Source: Demequina lutea
GTDB taxonomy: Bacteria; Actinomycetota; Actinomycetes; Actinomycetales; Demequinaceae
NCBI RefSeq assembly: GCF_013409005.1
Contig: NZ_JACBZO010000001.1
Span: forward strand, 1-64,000
Length of the DNA: 64,000 bases
Direction of reading: 5' to 3'
In this document: piece by piece, positions 1 through 8,419 of the stretch
How positions within the stretch are numbered: position 1 is the first letter of the stretch
Layout: every line of letters begins with the position of its first letter
The notes under the pieces: model-generated
Told to the model about the DNA's origin: nothing
Seen by the model: the letters and a program-made list of their open reading frames with translations, nothing else
The model's database searches: none
Position numbers and translations under genes: made by a program

Positions 1-485
1 CAATCGCCGAACCGTCCGGAGGCCCTGAAGTCCTCGGCGAACGCCGTAAACGGTTCGCGCAACTGCTCCGGGCCCCGCTCGCCAAGCTGGCTCAGCGCCT
101 CTGGCAGCGACAGCCCGGCACGAATGCCGGATGCCAGGTGATCAACCGCCTCAGGCCATATGTCGCGCATTGATGCCTGTCTCTTGGTCGCGCGCGCGGC
201 GACAAGGGCGAAGGGTCCGCGGGCCGAGATGGCGGCAAATGCGAGGCCGATGACGGGCGACCCGGACGTTCCCGTCGCGAAGAGCGCTACCAAGAGACCC
301 ACGGCGATTGAGGTCCCCACGAGCGCCCACGGTGTGACCCCTGGGGCCCCCGCACGGATGAGTTGGTCCTGGGTTCGCTCGTACCACCCGCTCTTCGACC
401 GCCCCCCGCCATCTTGCCCAGGCCAGAATGACATCCACACCAGCAAGAGGCCCACGCCCAACGTGAGGCCGAGAACGGCGCTCAT
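1..485 (-). CDS. tadB: TadB-like type II secretion F-domain membrane protein (3' end cut by window edge)
   Basis: Inner-membrane platform protein of a Tad/Flp-type pilus or secretion machine, the expected partner of the ATPase encoded just upstream. The frame opens with ATG at 485, overlapping the ATPase stop codon by 3 nt (ATGA), which implies translational coupling. It stays open to the left edge, so about 161 residues are visible and the C-terminus is missing. The N-terminus has a hydrophobic segment starting MSAVLGLTLGVGLLLVW, a second hydrophobic stretch near residues 50-85, and then a soluble part (PEAVDHLASGIRAGLSLPEAL) typical of the T2SSF domain of TadB, where the alpha-helical domain packs on the ATPase. 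The assignment rests on this pattern and on the tadA-tadB order. Confidence 0.8.
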   Translation of the reverse strand, partial: MSAVLGLTLGVGLLLVWMSFWPGQDGGGRSKSGWYERTQDQLIRAGAPGVTPWALVGTSIAVGLLVALFATGTSGSPVIGLAFAAISARGPFALVAARATKRQASMRDIWPEAVDHLASGIRAGLSLPEALSQLGERGPEQLREPFTAFAEDFRASGRFGD

Positions 486-1714
486 GACTGCCTCGCCAAC
501 AGGTCGGACAGCCGGTACCCAGCACGAGCAAAGCGCTCCTCCTCGGGCGGAAAGCCGTCTCCCCTGACCAACGTGTCACCCACCCTGTGGAACAGGTCGC
601 TCACCTCGATGACCCCCTGCTCGACGCGTCCGGAGACCCCGGCGATCTCGCGCAGGCGGCGGCGCCCGCGCGCATCCACGTGGAGATGAACCACCAAGTC
701 GATGGCGGAGGCGACTGTCGGCACCACGAAGCGGTCCGACACGTTTTCGCCGGCAAGCAGGGGCAAGGTGCACATCTTCGTGATGGCGTCGCGGGCGGAG
801 TTCGCGTGGATGGTGCACATGCCCGGCACGCCTGCGTTGAGTGCCACGAGCATGTCGAGAGACTCGGCCTCTCGCACCTCGCCAATGATGATGCGGTTGG
901 GTCGCATGCGCAGCGCCTCTTTGACGAGCCTGCGCAGGGGAATCTCGCCGGTGCCCTCGAGCGAAGGCTGCCTGCACTGCAGCCCGACGACGTCACGCAA
1001 CGGGATCTTGAGCTCAAACACCTCCTCGCACGTGATGACCCGCTCACGCGGAGGAATGCTCCCCGACAACGCATTGAGAAATGTTGTCTTACCGGCTTGC
1101 GTACCTCCCGACACGAGCACGTTGAGGCCCGAGGCCACCGCCGCGCCCAGGAACTCGGCCGCTTGCTGTGTGAGCGACCCGAGCGCCACGAGGTCGCTCA
1201 GGTGGTTGGCGCGCGTCACGTACTTGCGGATATTGACGGACCAGTGCTCACGCGTCACGTCTGGGATGACGGCGTGGAGCCTCTCGCCACCCGGGAGCGA
1301 GGCATCCACGAAGGGGCTCGACAGGTCCAGCCTGCGTCCCGACAGTTTGAGCATGTGCTCCACGAGATCGCGCACCTGCGCGGCCGTGAGAATCGTCGAG
1401 GTGAGTTCCGCTTCGCCCCTTCTGGCGACGTAGACCTGCGCCGGGTCGTTGATCCAGATCTCCTCGATCTCGGGATCATCCAAGTAGGCCTGGAGTGGGC
1501 CCAGGCCCGCGACGTTGTCGAGCACCGACTTGGCTACTGTGAGGCGGTCGTCGTAAGGCGCCACGGCGCCCGCGAGCGCCCGCTGCTCCCACGAGGCCAG
1601 CGCGTCGTCAACCATCGTCCGCACGGCCCCCACATCGCGCACGGGATCGACACCCCTCTTGCGAATGAGCTCCCGTACCTGCGATTCAATCGCAGTGGCC
1701 GCCTCTGCACTCAT
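482..1714 (-). CDS. tadA: TadA/CpaF-family secretion ATPase
   Basis: Cytoplasmic hexameric ATPase that powers assembly of a Tad-type pilus or secretion system (VirB11/GspE superfamily). The 410-residue protein shows Walker A GGTQAGKT at about 203-210, Walker B RIIIGEVRE at about 274 and the His box TIHAN at about 301. The N-terminal part (IEEIWINDP near 83) matches the CpaF N-terminal domain. I chose ATG at 1714. The frame is open further upstream to a GTG at 1861, but that extension is proline-rich and unlike the family, and the chosen start gives normal CpaF length. tadB follows with a start/stop overlap. No pilin, TadC or TadZ gene is visible, so the rest of the system must lie left of the window or elsewhere. 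Confidence 0.9.
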   Translation of the reverse strand: MSAEAATAIESQVRELIRKRGVDPVRDVGAVRTMVDDALASWEQRALAGAVAPYDDRLTVAKSVLDNVAGLGPLQAYLDDPEIEEIWINDPAQVYVARRGEAELTSTILTAAQVRDLVEHMLKLSGRRLDLSSPFVDASLPGGERLHAVIPDVTREHWSVNIRKYVTRANHLSDLVALGSLTQQAAEFLGAAVASGLNVLVSGGTQAGKTTFLNALSGSIPPRERVITCEEVFELKIPLRDVVGLQCRQPSLEGTGEIPLRRLVKEALRMRPNRIIIGEVREAESLDMLVALNAGVPGMCTIHANSARDAITKMCTLPLLAGENVSDRFVVPTVASAIDLVVHLHVDARGRRRLREIAGVSGRVEQGVIEVSDLFHRVGDTLVRGDGFPPEEERFARAGYRLSDLLARQS

Positions 1715-1753
1715 GGTCAGGAGACTAGAGGGTTCTGCCAATTCGCGCCCGGT

Positions 1754-1769
1754 GAGTTGTGGACAACTC
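1754..1769. promoter_or_regulatory. 16-bp palindrome containing a DnaA-box-like TGTGGACAA
   Basis: GAGTTGTGGACAACTC lies about 40 bp upstream of the tadA start and has perfect 7-bp arms around GG. Positions 1759-1767 read TGTGGACAA, the complement of TTGTCCACA, a common high-GC DnaA-box variant. It could be a regulator operator or a DnaA titration site. Function is not shown by the sequence alone. Confidence 0.35.
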
Positions 1770-1861
1770 CCAGACAAGCCCACCGGTGCCAAGCGCGCAG
1801 GAGGCGGTTTCGGCCTCGGGGTGGCGCTACTCAGGGACCGAGCGCAGAGCGTTCCGCACAC

Positions 1862-2527
1862 TCAGAAGCGTGCAGGGAAGCCGCCGTCAGAGTGGAGGAG
1901 TTGGCCGGAGAACCAACGCCCTGCCGGCGAAACGAGGAAGGCCACGATGCTGCCGATGTCGGTCGGAGTGCCGAGACGGCCGAGTGGGTGCTGCGCAGTG
2001 AGTCCTTCACGAAGCGCGTCATCCATCCACCCCGTGTCGACCGGACCAGGGTTGAGCGCGTTGGCTGAGATGCCCAGCGGTCCCAGCTCTCGCGCCGCCG
2101 AGATCACGATGCGGTCAAGCGCTCCCTTTGAGGCGCCATAGGGAAGGTTCCCCGTGGTGTGGTCGCTGGTGAGCGCCACTATTGCGCCGCCCGTGTCGGG
2201 CACCTGCCTGGCGAAGGCGGCGATGAGCAGAAGGCTGGCGCGTGCATTCACGGCGATGTGCGCATCGAAGCTCTCGGCGGTCGTGTTGAGAATTCCGGAT
2301 TCGATGTCGTGGGCGTGGCTGAGGATCAGTGCGCCGATGGGGCCGTGGTCGCCAGCGACAGCCGAAATCAACTCGTCCGCGGCCGTCGGCGTAGACAAAT
2401 CGGCGGGGTAATCCGCATCAACAAGGTCGCTCGTGATGACGGTCCACCCGTCGGCCGTCAACTGCGGCACGACGCCGGCGGCGATGCTATTCGCGCGTGC
2501 AGCGCCAGTGATGAGTGCAACAGACAT
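1862..2527 (-). CDS. Short-chain dehydrogenase/reductase (SDR) family oxidoreductase
   Basis: Predicted NAD(P)-dependent oxidoreductase of 221 residues, a normal length for a classical or divergent SDR. The nucleotide-binding motif near residue 7 is TGAARANSIAAG, looser than the usual TGxxxGxG and closer to the divergent enoyl-reductase style. The catalytic set Ser121, Tyr130 and Lys134 (YGASK) is present, and PGPVDTGWM matches the region after the active site. The C-terminal FSGQLLHSDGG is the usual SDR tail. The gene is 48 nt downstream of the ZIP transporter and 147 nt upstream of tadA on the same strand, so it may be co-transcribed with the transporter. The substrate cannot be deduced. 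Confidence 0.85.
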   Translation of the reverse strand: MSVALITGAARANSIAAGVVPQLTADGWTVITSDLVDADYPADLSTPTAADELISAVAGDHGPIGALILSHAHDIESGILNTTAESFDAHIAVNARASLLLIAAFARQVPDTGGAIVALTSDHTTGNLPYGASKGALDRIVISAARELGPLGISANALNPGPVDTGWMDDALREGLTAQHPLGRLGTPTDIGSIVAFLVSPAGRWFSGQLLHSDGGFPARF

Positions 2528-2575
2528 GCCTTGACCCTATAGTTCCCGTCCGCGCGAGCATCTTGTGCGCTTGGT

Positions 2576-3469
2576 CTATGCGCCCGCTGCGGTCACGATC
2601 GCGTCGGTCGCGAAGCCGGCGATCAGTCCGATGAGCAGGCCGTAGGCAAGCAACTCGGGCTTGCGGGTCTTGGCGGCGACCCCGAGCAGCTGGATGACGA
2701 CGTAGAGGATTGACCCCGCGGCGAGCGTTAGGAACACCACGCTGACCGCAGCACTGGTGAAGCCGTGCCCGATCACGGTGCCCACGAACGTCGGGCCCCC
2801 GCCGATCGCCGCGAGCGCGAGCAGGAACCGCCAACTCGGACGGACCGCCTCGCCCTCGTCGTCGGTCTCTCCAGCCAAGGGCGCGACGATGCCGAAGCCC
2901 TCGGTGGCGTTGTGCAACCCGAAGCCGATGACCAGCAAAGTAGCCAACGCGACCTCATTGCTGGCCGCGGACTGCCCGATGGCCAGGCCTTCGGCGAAGT
3001 TGTGCAAGCCGATCCCCACTGCGATCAGCAAGGCCAACCGGCGAGCCTGCGACCATGACGCGACGTTCCACCGGGTCGCCTTCAACTCACCGACGGCCAT
3101 CGCGCCCGGACCCCGCCGGTCTGCACGCTCGGCTGACGCTGCAGGCGTGCCAGACAGGCGGCTCATCCACCGTTCGTAGAAGACCAGGGACAACATTCCG
3201 CCGATAAGCCCTCCGGCGAACAGACTGCCGTAGCCGAAGACAGGGCCCATCCCCCCCGAATGTGCGTGCACGTTGCTCAACGCCGAGTCGACCGGCTCCC
3301 ACGCGTGAGTGAGCACATCCCACACCAGAAACAACAAGATCCCGATCGCGACCGCGTTCAGCAGCGCCCGCAAACTCGCCGCCGGGCGACGCATCCGCCC
3401 CACGGGCAAGCCCAGCAAGATCGTCCCCCCAGCGATCAACCCCAGCAGCAACGTCTTCGACAGGCCCAC
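2576..3469 (-). CDS. ZIP-family divalent metal transporter
   Basis: Membrane permease likely to import Zn2+, Fe2+ or Mn2+. The 297-residue protein has about eight hydrophobic segments. The two diagnostic ZIP motifs are both present: HNFAEGLAIG in the second half and, about 35 residues later, HNATEGFGI; these form the intramembrane metal site. A variable cytoplasmic loop (residues about 100-130, RADRRGPG) precedes them. Translation starts at GTG 3469 with a good GAGGAG Shine-Dalgarno sequence. A near-consensus DtxR/IdeR-type iron box lies 22 nt upstream, so expression is probably repressed by iron or manganese, which argues for an iron or manganese substrate or mixed specificity. An SDR gene follows 48 nt downstream. 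Confidence 0.88.
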   Translation of the reverse strand: MGLSKTLLLGLIAGGTILLGLPVGRMRRPAASLRALLNAVAIGILLFLVWDVLTHAWEPVDSALSNVHAHSGGMGPVFGYGSLFAGGLIGGMLSLVFYERWMSRLSGTPAASAERADRRGPGAMAVGELKATRWNVASWSQARRLALLIAVGIGLHNFAEGLAIGQSAASNEVALATLLVIGFGLHNATEGFGIVAPLAGETDDEGEAVRPSWRFLLALAAIGGGPTFVGTVIGHGFTSAAVSVVFLTLAAGSILYVVIQLLGVAAKTRKPELLAYGLLIGLIAGFATDAIVTAAGA

Positions 3470-3490
3470 AACAACTCCTCTGCTGGAAAG

Positions 3491-3509
3491 CTAGGTAAGG
3501 CTAACCTAC
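3491..3509. promoter_or_regulatory. DtxR/IdeR-type iron box upstream of the ZIP transporter
   Basis: CTAGGTAAGGCTAACCTAC closely matches the 19-bp DtxR/IdeR palindrome (TTAGGTTAGSCTAACCTAA). The centre lies about 30 bp before the ZIP start codon, a position where a repressor would block transcription. Similar boxes precede feoA and the FTR1 permease in this window. Confidence 0.8.
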
Positions 3510-3668
3510 ATAGGTCGGGGTGGGTCAATCTCGTATGGCTGGAGACGTCCATCGTGTATCTCGCGAACGACGACGATCAAGACGACCGCCCCTGACACAT
3601 AGGCCCCCTGGGGGCACTCCAGAACGGGGAGCAGGGACGCGACCGTGGCGGCGCGACGAGTTAGATCG

Positions 3669-4985
3669 TCAGAGCAGCCGCTCCAGCGCGCGCAACGGGA
3701 TTTGCACCCAGTCAGGCCGGTAGTTCGACTCGTAAACCACCTCGTAGAGGGCCTTATCGATCTCGTAGGCGCGCAGCAGGGCCGCCGACGATTCCGACAC
3801 CTCGTACCCGTAGCCGTCCAGGAACGCGACCCGATTGCGCCGCACCCAGTCGTCGACGTACTCGTTGTTCTCCTCGCCCAACGCGATCGTGACGGAGTGC
3901 GCCGCGTAGTCCAAGGAGCGAAGCATGCCGGCGAGGTCGCGGTCGACGGAGTCGAGCCGCACGCGATCCCTGAGCGGCTGCGCTGGTTCGCCCTCGAAGT
4001 CGATGATCTTCCACCCCGATGTGGTGCGCAGCGTCTGGCCGAGGTGGAAGTCGCCGTGCACCCGCTGCACCGGAATAGGCACACCGGAATCGACGGCCGC
4101 ATACGCCGCACGCACACGGTCCGCATAGGTCCCGACCGCGTCGTGCATCGCGACCGCCGCATCCAGGCGCTCGTTCAGGCGCCCGACGAGCGCGGCGACG
4201 TCTTCGGGGCCCCAGCTCGCGGTCGGGAGGGTCTCCCGCATCTCCTCGTGCACAAGGGCGAGCGTCTCGCCGAGGCGTTCGCTCTCCGCGGCGAAGTCGC
4301 CGCCGGCCTCCCGTGCGCGCACCGCGTCGTCCTGTAGGGCACGGACGCTCGCCCTGGCGGAGTCCCACCCGTCGGTCGCCGTCCGCTGGAACACCCCGAT
4401 CATCGCGAGGTCGATGTCGCCGCTGCTGATCCATCCGAGGAGCGGCGAGATCTGCTCGGACCCCAGCAGGGTGAGCCCCGCCTGGATCTCGATGTCGGGG
4501 TTGCGCCCGGGAGCGAGCTTGCGGAAGAACTTGATCAGGGCATCGCCCACGATCACCGAAGTGTTGCTCTGCTCCGCAGACAGCAGCACACTGTCGCCCT
4601 CGGCCTCGAGACAGAAGCCCTCGAGCCGGGAGTATTCGATGTCGGCGGGAGTGTCGACTCCGTCGATGAAACCGCGCACGAGGATGCCGCGAGCCTCCGG
4701 GTCGTGCAGGGCGTCGTACACGTAGAACACCTCGCCGCCGAGAGCCGCCGCACCGATGAAACCGTACGAGAGGTCCTCACGAGGCTGCCGCCGGTAGGAC
4801 AGCGGCACATTGAATAGCGACCCTGCGAGCACCAGCTCGAAGCGCACGCCCAGCCCCTCGGCCGGATCACTCAGCCACTCCAGTTCGCGCACCTCGGTGA
4901 TCGCGACCTCCCCTTCGCCCTGGCCGAACCAGCGCTGCCTGGCCAGGTAGGCGCTCAGTTCCGGGCGTTCTGTCCACTCACTCAT
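3669..4985 (-). CDS. mak: Maltokinase
   Basis: ATP-dependent kinase that phosphorylates maltose at the anomeric position to alpha-maltose 1-phosphate, the donor used by GlgE for alpha-glucan synthesis. The protein has 438 residues, close to the usual length of about 450. The N-terminus (LSAYLARQRWFGQ) is typical for the family. The phosphotransferase active-site motif RVHGDFHLGQ and the following metal-binding IIDFEGEP lie about two-thirds along. I chose ATG 4985, which overlaps the treS stop codon by 4 nt; the frame is open further upstream, but that part is antisense shadow of treS. Coupling to treS fits the TreS-Mak-GlgE route, although glgE and glgB are not in the window. Confidence 0.92.
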   Translation of the reverse strand: MSEWTERPELSAYLARQRWFGQGEGEVAITEVRELEWLSDPAEGLGVRFELVLAGSLFNVPLSYRRQPREDLSYGFIGAAALGGEVFYVYDALHDPEARGILVRGFIDGVDTPADIEYSRLEGFCLEAEGDSVLLSAEQSNTSVIVGDALIKFFRKLAPGRNPDIEIQAGLTLLGSEQISPLLGWISSGDIDLAMIGVFQRTATDGWDSARASVRALQDDAVRAREAGGDFAAESERLGETLALVHEEMRETLPTASWGPEDVAALVGRLNERLDAAVAMHDAVGTYADRVRAAYAAVDSGVPIPVQRVHGDFHLGQTLRTTSGWKIIDFEGEPAQPLRDRVRLDSVDRDLAGMLRSLDYAAHSVTIALGEENNEYVDDWVRRNRVAFLDGYGYEVSESSAALLRAYEIDKALYEVVYESNYRPDWVQIPLRALERLL

Positions 4986-6676
4986 GCGACCGATCCTTCC
5001 GTCAGAGCCGGCCGGGCTATCCGGAACCAGTAAAACCCGTATCCGGCCAGGGTCAGCAGGTAAGGGAGTTCGCCAATGGCGGGAAACTCGACGCCCCCCA
5101 GCATCTCGACGAGGTGCGACCCGCTGAACTGGTGCAGGTCGAGCTCGACGGGTTGCGGGAAGCGGGAGAGGTTGTTGACGCAGATCATCACGTCGTCCCC
5201 GTCCTCGCGCAGGTACGAGAACACCGACGGGTTGGACCCGCCGAGGTCGAAGAAGGTGCCGCGGCCGAACGCGGAGTGCTGGCGACGCGCCTGAATCATG
5301 CGGCGCGTCCACTGCAGCAGCGAGGAGTTGCTCGCCTGCTGCGCCTCCACGTTGATCGCCTGGAAGCCGAAGACCGGGTCCATCACCACCGGCAGCGTCA
5401 ACTTGCCCGGGGTGGCCTGCGAGAAGCCCGCGTTGCGGTCAGGGGTCCATTGCATCGGGGTGCGCACGCCGTCACGGTCGCCGAGCCAGATGTTGTCGCC
5501 CATCCCGATCTCGTCGCCGTAGTAGAGCACCGGCGAGCCCGGCAGGCTGAGCAGAAGCGCCGAGAACAACTCCATCTGATTCGTGTCGTTGTCGAGCAGG
5601 GGGGCGAGACGACGCCGGATGCCGATGTTGGCCTTCATGCGCGGGTCGGTCGCGTACTCCTTCCACATGTAGTCGCGATCCTCGTCGGTCACCATCTCGA
5701 GGGTGAGCTCATCGTGATTGCGCAGGAAGATGCCCCACTGGCAGTGCTCGGGAATCGCGGGCGTCTGGGCGAGGATCTCGCTGATGGGATAGCGCGATTC
5801 GCGCCGAACCCCCATGAAGATGCGCGGCATCACAGGGAAGTGGAAACACATATGGCACTCGTCGCCCCCGACGGCGGGATCGCCAAAGTAGTCGACGACG
5901 TCCGCCGGCCACTGATTCGCCTCGGCGAGCAGCACGCGGCCCGGGTAGTTCTCGTCCACGTATGTGCGGACCTTCTTGAGGAACTGATGCGTGCGCGCGA
6001 GGTTCTCGCCGTTGGTGCCCTCCTCCTCGTACAGGTAGGGGACCGCATCCAGTCGGAACCCGTCGACCCCTACGTCGAGCCAGAACTTCAGCGCGTCGAG
6101 CATCGCCTGGTGTACGGCGGGGTTCTCGAAGTTGAGGTCGGGCTGGTGGCTGTAGAAGCGGTGCCAGAAGTACTGCTGGCGCACCGGATCCCAGGTCCAG
6201 TTGGAGGGCTCGGTGTCGACGAAGATCACGCGGGCGTCCGCGTAGGGCTCGTCAGTGTCGTTCCAGACATAGAAGTCGCCGTACGGCCCATCCGGATCGC
6301 TGCGAGAGGACTGGAACCAAGGGTGCTGATCCGAGGTGTGGTTCATGACGACGTCAATGACCACCCGGATGCCGCGGGAATGGGCGTCATCGAGGAAGTT
6401 CTGGAAGTCGGCCATAGTGCCGATGTCGGCGGCGACGGCCGTGTAGTCCGCGACGTCGTAGCCGCCGTCCTTGAGCGGCGACGGGAAGAACGGCGGCAGC
6501 CACAGGCAGTCCACCCCGAGCCATTCGAGGTAGTCGAGCTTCTCGGTGAGGCCCCGCAGGTCGCCCACGCCGTCCCCCGACGAGTCGCGGAACGATCGGA
6601 TTAGCACTTCGTAGAAGACCGCCGACTTGAACCAGTCGACATCGGTGCGATCGAGGCCCTTCCCGGCGTCATCCAT
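4982..6676 (-). CDS. treS: Maltose alpha-D-glucosyltransferase (trehalose synthase)
   Basis: GH13-family enzyme that interconverts maltose and trehalose by intramolecular transglucosylation. The 564-residue protein has the family landmarks: DVVMNHTSDQHPWFQ near 108, catalytic nucleophile Asp210 in GFRLDAVPYL, acid/base Glu252 in LLAEANQWP, and the transition-state pair His321-Asp322 in FLRNHDELT. The C-terminal beta domain is present and there is no fused kinase; maltokinase is the separate next gene, overlapping by 4 nt. Together they convert trehalose to maltose and then to maltose 1-phosphate. The start is ATG at 6676. Confidence 0.95.
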   Translation of the reverse strand: MDDAGKGLDRTDVDWFKSAVFYEVLIRSFRDSSGDGVGDLRGLTEKLDYLEWLGVDCLWLPPFFPSPLKDGGYDVADYTAVAADIGTMADFQNFLDDAHSRGIRVVIDVVMNHTSDQHPWFQSSRSDPDGPYGDFYVWNDTDEPYADARVIFVDTEPSNWTWDPVRQQYFWHRFYSHQPDLNFENPAVHQAMLDALKFWLDVGVDGFRLDAVPYLYEEEGTNGENLARTHQFLKKVRTYVDENYPGRVLLAEANQWPADVVDYFGDPAVGGDECHMCFHFPVMPRIFMGVRRESRYPISEILAQTPAIPEHCQWGIFLRNHDELTLEMVTDEDRDYMWKEYATDPRMKANIGIRRRLAPLLDNDTNQMELFSALLLSLPGSPVLYYGDEIGMGDNIWLGDRDGVRTPMQWTPDRNAGFSQATPGKLTLPVVMDPVFGFQAINVEAQQASNSSLLQWTRRMIQARRQHSAFGRGTFFDLGGSNPSVFSYLREDGDDVMICVNNLSRFPQPVELDLHQFSGSHLVEMLGGVEFPAIGELPYLLTLAGYGFYWFRIARPALTEGSVA

Positions 6677-6774
6677 GCCTCCACCGTAGGCGCTCGGCCG
6701 ACCCAGGGCGAGACGTCGGCGTCGTTGCCCCTGGCCTCATGTGGCGAGGGACCGATGCGGAAGCCTCAGAAATG

Positions 6775-6849
6775 CCTACAGCGGCCACCTCGGGCGAAGT
6801 GGCCGCTGTAGGGAAACCCCACCGGCGGATCGGGCGGAAACGCCGGTGG
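6775..6849 (-). terminator. Tandem hairpins downstream of the membrane-protein gene
   Basis: Two strong inverted repeats lie just past the stop codon of the minus-strand gene ending at 6855. One has perfect 9-bp arms (6819-6827/6841-6849). The other has perfect 14-bp arms (6775-6788/6799-6812) around a 10-nt loop. There is no clear T run, so this is a GC-rich actinobacterial-style terminator by inference. It would also separate that gene from treS. Confidence 0.65.
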
Positions 6850-6854
6850 AGGGA

Positions 6855-7448
6855 CTACTTCAGTCCGAAGAGCTGAGGCAGGTCGGCTAAAGCTGGAAGG
6901 GAGCCGACAATCAAGTAGTTGGTGAGCACGATGACCGCGAGCGCGCTGAGCGACGTGGCGAACAGTTCGCGCTTGGCTGCGGCGACGTGATCGACGACCG
7001 AGCGAGTGAACACTGCGGCCGCGAGGCCGGGAAGCACGAGGGCGAGAACCGCCGCGCCAACGAGCGAGGCGGTGATGCCGCTTGTGCCGCCCACGACCAC
7101 GAGAAAGATGGCCGCGGTCGACAGGGTCAGAAGGGCGCCAAAGCCGACGAACTCTATGGAGGCGCGGCGCGGCGTGGTCTTGCGCTTGCGCAGATCAGAC
7201 TCGACGCGCCATCCCACGCTGTACGCGAAGGCGCCCGCACCAAAGGTGACGGTGAGTGCCGCCATGAGCAGGAGCGCGAAGGTGGCGGTCTGAGACTCAT
7301 AACCCGCGTATCCGTGCATTGCGAGCTGAGTTGCTGGCGGTGCCAGGAAGGCGAAGGAAACACCGTAGATGACGACGTAACTGATCGCTGTCGCCCAGGC
7401 CCGCGTGGCGAGCGGCTGGATGACCGAAAGGGTAATGGGGACGGCCAT
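6855..7448 (-). CDS. Uncharacterised integral membrane protein
   Basis: I do not recognise a family. The 197-residue protein has about five hydrophobic segments: near residues 18-37, 55-80, 100-122, 127-148 and 165-188. A charged cytoplasmic loop containing ESDLRKRKTTPRR separates the second and third. It starts at ATG 7448 with a weak upstream purine stretch and ends just before a double hairpin terminator. It is monocistronic by spacing, standing between the trehalose genes and the divergent SRAP gene. Base composition matches its neighbours and there is no sign of transfer. Confidence 0.7.
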   Translation of the reverse strand: MAVPITLSVIQPLATRAWATAISYVVIYGVSFAFLAPPATQLAMHGYAGYESQTATFALLLMAALTVTFGAGAFAYSVGWRVESDLRKRKTTPRRASIEFVGFGALLTLSTAAIFLVVVGGTSGITASLVGAAVLALVLPGLAAAVFTRSVVDHVAAAKRELFATSLSALAVIVLTNYLIVGSLPALADLPQLFGLK

Positions 7449-7747
7449 GAGCGTTCTCCCTTCCGTGGGATCTGTTGCCTTTTCCGTGGTGCCGATGCCT
7501 CAACGATGACACCGTTCATCCCCCCGAATAGGACACCGTGCCCCGCTGAGGGCCAGAGAAGTGCTCTGTGGAACGCCTCACACGCGGGGGTCGATGTCCG
7601 TTTTTGTCCGCCCCCATTGGTGTTCGAGGGCGCGCAATCGCCTGTTAAGGACGAGTGGCGGACATCACATGACCGAAGACCCGTCAACCGGTTCGACCAT
7701 GCGCGTATGGTGCGTGGCGTTTGTCACAAATCGCCCACAATGGACTC
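7449..7747. other. Intergenic region between divergent genes, no gene seen
   Basis: About 300 bp between the starts of the membrane protein and the SRAP gene. It must contain promoters for both directions. I see no convincing small ORF, LexA-type palindrome or RNA element in it. Confidence 0.4.
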
Positions 7748-8419
7748 ATGTGCGGCCGCTACGCTGACTTCCTCTCCGACCAGGACCTGGCGGACGCCTT
7801 TTCGTTGGCGGTCACTGCAAATGACAAGCGACTCCTGCCTCCTTCATTCAATGTCGCTCCCACCCAATTGGTTCGAGTGATTCGACCCTCGGACGAGGGG
7901 CGGACGCTCGGCGTCGCCGCGTGGGGGCTCGTTCCTTCGTGGGCAAAGGACCCGTCAATTGGCCCCCGCATGATCAATGCCCGGGTCGAGACCGTCCGCG
8001 AGAAGCCCTCGTTCCGCACGGCGTTTGCCAAGCACCGCTGCATCGTCCCCGCGAGCGGCTACTACGAATGGCGCACGACCGCCGAGGGCAAGACCCCCTT
8101 CTACATCCACCCCGCGAACGATGCGCCCTTGGCCTTCGCCGGTCTGGTGGAGGCGTGGCGCCGCACCCCCGGCGACGAGTGGCTCATCTCGTGTGCGATC
8201 GTCACCACGGCGGCATGCGGCGAGATGGCGGCGATCCACGACCGGCAGCCCGTGATGATGCGGCCCGATGCGTGGAAGACCTGGCTGGACCGCGCATCGA
8301 CTCCCGACGAGCTGCTGGCCGCGGCGGCGGACGACGCTCCCGAGCTCGAGTGGCACGAGGTGGGCAAGGCCGTTGGCAACGTGCGCAACAACTCGGAAGA
8401 GCTAATCGACAGGGTCTAG
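7748..8419 (+). CDS. SOS response-associated peptidase (SRAP/HMCES/YedK family)
   Basis: Sensor of abasic sites in single-stranded DNA. After Met removal, Cys2 forms a thiazolidine DNA-protein crosslink that shields the lesion. The start at 7748 is fixed by the invariant MCGRY N-terminus. The 223-residue protein also carries the active-site Asn in FNVAPTQ, the NARVET motif, the catalytic Glu in SGYYEW and the late His in IHDRQPVMM, all family hallmarks. No LexA box is evident in the 300 bp upstream, so SOS control is not supported here. The 3' end overlaps by 4 nt the end of a convergent membrane-protein gene. Confidence 0.93.
   Translation: MCGRYADFLSDQDLADAFSLAVTANDKRLLPPSFNVAPTQLVRVIRPSDEGRTLGVAAWGLVPSWAKDPSIGPRMINARVETVREKPSFRTAFAKHRCIVPASGYYEWRTTAEGKTPFYIHPANDAPLAFAGLVEAWRRTPGDEWLISCAIVTTAACGEMAAIHDRQPVMMRPDAWKTWLDRASTPDELLAAAADDAPELEWHEVGKAVGNVRNNSEELIDRV

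Noticed and set aside
5114-6604. Long plus-strand open frame opposite treS (496 codons)
   Set aside because: It is the antisense shadow of a high-GC gene. treS has every catalytic motif, whereas this frame is Arg/Val/Leu-rich without domain features. The same applies to long antisense frames over tadA, dnaB and the carboxylase alpha gene.
7449-7747. LexA-type SOS box for the SRAP gene
   Set aside because: No GAAC-N4-GTTC palindrome could be found upstream, so SOS control is not claimed.
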